From positions 2,976,001-3,040,000 of the forward strand of contig NZ_AP024109.1 of the NCBI RefSeq assembly GCF_016591715.1: 64,000 bases of DNA, given 5' to 3'. This DNA is from Mesorhizobium sp. J8. Its GTDB lineage: Bacteria; Pseudomonadota; Alphaproteobacteria; Rhizobiales; Rhizobiaceae. The notes under the pieces are model-generated. The model was not told the DNA's origin. It saw only the letters and a list, made by a program, of their open reading frames with translations, and made no database searches. This document shows positions 61,332 to 64,000 of this stretch, in pieces (position 1 is the stretch's first letter; each line of letters starts with the position of its first letter). The position numbers were made by a program, and so were the translations under genes.

Positions 61332-62447
61332 CTACGCCGCCTTGCCGTCCAGCTTGATCACGCCGCGCTTGATCTGATCCTGCTCGATCGATTCGAACAG
61401 CGCGCGGAAATTGCCTTCGCCAAAGCCTTCGTCGCCCTTCCTCTGGATGAACTCGAAGAAGATCGGCCCGATGACCGTCTTCGAGAAGATCTGCAGCAGG
61501 ATCTTGGTCATGCCGCCATCGACCACGCCTTCGCCGTCGATCAGGATGCCGTGCTTCTTCATGCGCTCGATCGGCTCGTCATGGCCGTGCACGCGCTCAT
61601 GCGACATCTCGTAATAGGTGTCGGGCGGGCCGGGCATGAACTTCAGTCCGTTGGCCGCAAGCTTGTCGGTGGCCTCGTAGATCGCGTCGGTGCCGACGGC
61701 GATATGCTGGATGCCTTCGCCATTGTACTTCTTGAGGTACTCAGCGATCTGGCTGGTCTCGTCCTTGGATTCGTTCAGGGGAATGCGGATCTTGCCGCAG
61801 GGCGAAGTGATGGCGCGGCTGACAAGGCCGGTGATCTTGCCGTCGATGTCGAAGAAATGGATCTGCTTGAAGCCGAACAGGTCGCGATAGAAATCCCACC
61901 ACTTGTCCATGTTGCCGCGATAGACATTGTGGGTGAGGTGGTCGAGGAAGTAGAAGCCGACGCCTTCGGGATGGGGGTCGCGCGCGCCCAACCATTGGAA
62001 CTCGGCGTCATAGGCCGAGCCCTTCTCGCCATAGGCCTCGATGAAATAGATCAGCGAGCCGCCGATGCCGACGATCGCCGGCACGTCGAGCGCCTTGTCG
62101 GTGCCCTCGTAGGGTGTGGCATCCTTTGAGACGGCATAGTCGAAGGCGTGTTTGGCGTCGACCACGCGCCACGCCATCGAGGCGGCGCAGGGGCCATGCT
62201 TCTCGACGAACCTCATCGCATGCGAGCCGGGCTCGGCATTGACGACATAGTTGATGTCGCCTTGGCGCCAGACGGTGATGTCCTTGCTGCTGTGCTTCGC
62301 CACCGCGGCATAGCCCATGCGGGTGAAGAGCTCGGCGAGCTTGGCGGGCTCCGGATGCGCGAATTCGACGAATTCGAAGCCATCGGTGCCGGCCGGATTT
62401 TGTTTGCTGATTTTCGCGGGTGGGGCGTCGTGCGGGAAGGGGCCCAT
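61332..62447 (-). CDS. hppD: 4-hydroxyphenylpyruvate dioxygenase
   Basis: A 371-residue iron dioxygenase making homogentisate from 4-hydroxyphenylpyruvate, the step before HmgA. Iron ligands: His in DHLTHNVYRGN, His in QHIAVGTDAI, Glu in FFEFIQRKGDEGFGEGNFRALFES. FEFVEFAHPEP marks the N-terminus. It is divergent from an Lrp-type regulator 136 bp away and faces away from the hmgA operon, so the two halves of the pathway have separate promoters. Confidence 0.96.
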   Translation of the reverse strand: MGPFPHDAPPAKISKQNPAGTDGFEFVEFAHPEPAKLAELFTRMGYAAVAKHSSKDITVWRQGDINYVVNAEPGSHAMRFVEKHGPCAASMAWRVVDAKHAFDYAVSKDATPYEGTDKALDVPAIVGIGGSLIYFIEAYGEKGSAYDAEFQWLGARDPHPEGVGFYFLDHLTHNVYRGNMDKWWDFYRDLFGFKQIHFFDIDGKITGLVSRAITSPCGKIRIPLNESKDETSQIAEYLKKYNGEGIQHIAVGTDAIYEATDKLAANGLKFMPGPPDTYYEMSHERVHGHDEPIERMKKHGILIDGEGVVDGGMTKILLQIFSKTVIGPIFFEFIQRKGDEGFGEGNFRALFESIEQDQIKRGVIKLDGKAA

Positions 62448-62583
62448 GGCAATCCTCCGAAAGCTGCGCGGCCGGGCTTGGCCATCTTCACCATGATAGC
62501 GCGGAGCAGCCGCACGGTGCTTGCATTCAACCGCTTGAAATGATCATCATGCGCGCAAATTGTGCATGGATGGAGGAATATTC
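62448..62583. promoter_or_regulatory. hppD-lrp divergent promoter region
   Basis: A 136-bp spacer between the divergent genes. It contains the palindromic ATGATCAT and, beside it, TGCGCGCAAATTGTGCA with partial dyad symmetry (outer TGC/GCA), near the lrp start. These are the best candidates for Lrp-type binding; no consensus match is claimed. Confidence 0.35.
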
Positions 62584-63051
62584 ATGGATGATGCGCGCCT
62601 CGATCAATTTGACCGCAAAATAATGGCGCTTCTGCAGGAGGATGCGCGCTTCACCAACAACGATCTTTCCGAGCGGGTGAACCTGTCGGCCTCGCAGTGC
62701 TCCCGCCGCCGTCAGCGGCTGGAGGAGGACGGCTATATCAGAGGTTATTGCGCCGTGCTGGACCGCGATCGTCTGGGCTTTTCGCTGGTTAACGTCATCT
62801 CGGTGACCCTGGCCACCCACAACCGCGACAATGCCCGCCGCTTCGGCGAGCTGGTGGCCCGGCTGCCCGAGGTGCAGGAAGCGCACGCGCTGACCGGCGA
62901 GATGGACTACATTTTGAAAGTGGTGACGCCCGACCTCAAGTCACTATCGGAATTCGTCAACGGCGTTTTGCTGCCGCACGAATCCGTGCAGCACGTGAAG
63001 ACGGCGATCGTGCTGGACACGCTCAAGGAAACCGGCGCGCTGCCGATTTAA
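62584..63051 (+). CDS. Lrp/AsnC-family regulator
   Basis: A 155-residue Lrp protein: HTH LDQFDRKIMALLQEDARFTNNDLSERVNLSASQCSRRRQRLEEDGYI, then the RAM ligand domain with HALTGEMDYILKVVTPDLKSLSEFV. ATG at 62584 has GGAGG six bases upstream; an ATG at 62560 is in frame. Divergent from hppD, it probably activates that gene in response to an aromatic amino acid, as other Lrp relatives do. Confidence 0.92.
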   Translation: MDDARLDQFDRKIMALLQEDARFTNNDLSERVNLSASQCSRRRQRLEEDGYIRGYCAVLDRDRLGFSLVNVISVTLATHNRDNARRFGELVARLPEVQEAHALTGEMDYILKVVTPDLKSLSEFVNGVLLPHESVQHVKTAIVLDTLKETGALPI

Positions 63052-63054
63052 AGT

Positions 63055-63184
63055 GTGCTGATATTCAGGTGAGGCCGGCCTGCAAATGGCCGCTTCCTGC
63101 GCTTCCGGTGCTCACGTTAAGTACGCTCCGCTCCGGTTCTCGGAAACCACCATTTTCGACTCGGCCTGACCTGAATCTCAGCAC
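63055..63184. repeat. Nested inverted repeat at the lrp/DUF442 convergent junction
   Basis: A 22-bp arm at 63055-63076 (GTGCTGATATTCAGGTGAGGCC) pairs with 63163-63184 at 20 of 22 positions. Between them lie partial dyads around GCGCTTCCGG/CTCCGCTCCGG and GGCCTGCAAATGGCC. The whole 130 bp fill the gap between convergent genes and could fold into a long hairpin acting as a bidirectional terminator; it resembles elements seen between rhizobial genes. Confidence 0.6.
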
Positions 63185-63201
63185 AGTTTCTCGGCAAATC
63201 G

Positions 63202-63540
63202 TCAACCGCGCTGCTGCTGGATCAGCCCATAAAGGTTGGTGCAGCGCGCGCCGGAGCGGCAATAGGCGAACACCGGGCCTTCGAGCTCGTCGAGCGCGGC
63301 GGCCTGGTCCTCGACATTGTCCACGGTGATCTGGCCGCTGATCACCGGGATGTAGCGGAAGGCAAGCCCCGCTGCCTCGGCCGCCGCCTGGACGCTCCCG
63401 GCCGAAGGCTGGCCCGGCTGCTCGTCGTCCGGCCGGTTGCAGATCACGCTTTTGAAGCCGGCGTCCTTGATGGCGGCGATATCCTCGGGCTGGATCTGGC
63501 CGGAGACCGAATAGTCGTCGCTGATCTGGCGGTATTCCAT
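63202..63540 (-). CDS. TIGR01244/DUF442 rhodanese-like phosphatase-fold protein
   Basis: A 112-residue member of the DUF442 (beta-lactamase hydrolase-like, Blh) family. The dual-specificity phosphatase-like fold has QISDDYSVSGQIQPEDIAAIKDAGFKSVICNRPDDE and the Cys loop FAYCRSGARC, an HCx5R-like P-loop with the first His replaced by Tyr. Relatives linked to sulfide dioxygenase are proposed sulfur transferases or persulfide handlers. It lies alone, so role unknown. Confidence 0.88.
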   Translation of the reverse strand: MEYRQISDDYSVSGQIQPEDIAAIKDAGFKSVICNRPDDEQPGQPSAGSVQAAAEAAGLAFRYIPVISGQITVDNVEDQAAALDELEGPVFAYCRSGARCTNLYGLIQQQRG

Positions 63541-63647
63541 GATGTCGTCCTCGCGATCTCTTTGGCGGCAGTCTTGCCACTCCAGGAGAGGGGCGGCAAT
63601 CCGCGTTGAAGGAATTCCCTGCCAAATAGCGACGGCCGATCGAAAAA

Positions 63648-63677
63648 TCCAACCGGGCCGGTGTCGGCCCGGTTGGA
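63648..63677 (-). terminator. Rho-independent terminator of the metal-binding protein gene
   Basis: TCCAACCGGGCC, a 6-nt loop, GGCCCGGTTGGA: a perfect 12-bp stem. On the minus strand it is followed by TTTTT and begins 12 nt after the gene's stop codon, a textbook intrinsic terminator. Confidence 0.88.
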
Positions 63678-63688
63678 TGCCGTGTCGC

Positions 63689-64000
63689 TCAGCTTCCCAG
63701 GATCGCGCCTTTGATCTGCGTGATGTTGTTGTGCATCATGTCGATATAGGTCGAGGCCGGGCCGTCCGATCCCGACAGCGCGTCCGAATAGAGCGTGCCG
63801 CCGACCTTGATGCCGGTCTCGCCGGCAATCTGCTCGATCAGCCTCGGGTTGGTGATGTTCTCGATGAAGATCGCCGCCGCCTTGTCCTGCTTCACCTGCT
63901 CCACCAGCTTGGCGACATCGGCCGCCGAGGGCTCGGATTCGGTCGAGATGCCTTCCGGCGCGAGGAAGGTCAGCCCGTATTCATGTTCGAAATAGCCGAA
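63689..64000 (-). CDS. Metal ABC transporter substrate-binding protein, C-terminal part
   Basis: The last 103 residues of a ZnuA/SitA/MntC-type cluster-9 solute-binding protein; the rest lies beyond the window. The visible part begins FGYFEHEYGLTFLAPEGISTES, continues KQDKAAAIFIENITNPRLIEQIAGETG and ends with GPASTYIDMMHNNITQIKGAI. The family delivers zinc or manganese to an ABC permease. Metal ligands could include Glu in FIENI and Asp in LYSDAL. An intrinsic terminator follows the stop, so it is last in its operon. Confidence 0.9.
   Translation of the reverse strand, partial: FGYFEHEYGLTFLAPEGISTESEPSAADVAKLVEQVKQDKAAAIFIENITNPRLIEQIAGETGIKVGGTLYSDALSGSDGPASTYIDMMHNNITQIKGAILGS

Overview
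The window is high-GC chromosomal DNA from an alphaproteobacterium of the order Rhizobiales, most likely Mesorhizobium or a close relative. The evidence is gene content and order: pmbA, cysQ, a DUF4170 gene, a DUF374 acyltransferase, waaA, lpxK and a DUF2093 gene in a row; a very large poly-HAMP hybrid histidine kinase; a non-pyrrolysine MttB-like methyltransferase; and a 45-bp palindromic repeat of a type common between rhizobial genes. The species call is an inference. I saw no rRNA, tRNA, CRISPR array, insertion sequence or phage gene.

Layout. 0.1-5.7 kb: an exported ankyrin protein, an MFS exporter, a divergent SDR/AraC pair, a methyltransferase and a lipoprotein peptidase. 6.0-13.8 kb: two hybrid histidine kinases in tandem; the first carries nine 92-residue HAMP-type repeats. 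13.8-20.5 kb: a DUF899 gene with a small membrane protein, a divergent HTH protein, a beta-propeller protein, a membrane acyltransferase, an MFS transporter and an exported phytochelatin-synthase-like protease. 20.6-22.4 kb: elongation factor P and its lysyl-modifying enzyme EpmA, head to head. 22.5-28.5 kb: the pmbA-cysQ-lipid A block. 28.6-34.9 kb: two LysR regulators, a DMT exporter, two unknown proteins and mutL. 35.0-42.2 kb: an MttB-like methyltransferase, an orphan solute-binding protein, two DUF3828-like genes joined by a frameshift, queF, and an Old-Yellow-Enzyme-type demethylase/oxidoreductase.

42.2-49.3 kb is the most interesting block. An SDR, a histidinol-dehydrogenase paralogue, a zinc alcohol dehydrogenase, a HutC-like GntR regulator and a TauABC/SsuABC-type transporter lie together, and three copies of one 22-bp near-palindrome stand in front of three of these genes. 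The enzyme trio resembles HpsO/HpsN/HpsP of 2,3-dihydroxypropane-1-sulfonate (sulfopropanediol) catabolism, so I propose a regulated sulfonate or polyol-acid utilisation island.

49.4-54.1 kb: a MarR regulator with a divergent membrane protein, a Phd/VapC toxin-antitoxin pair with a perfect operator palindrome, a polysaccharide deacetylase, and a GGDEF-EAL protein. 54.3-64 kb: amino acid catabolism. kbl-tdh converts threonine to glycine; hmgA, an MBL hydrolase, a fumarylacetoacetase-family gene and hppD, with MarR and Lrp regulators, degrade tyrosine. The window ends with a DinB protein, an orphan antitoxin, a DUF442 protein and a truncated metal-binding ABC component.
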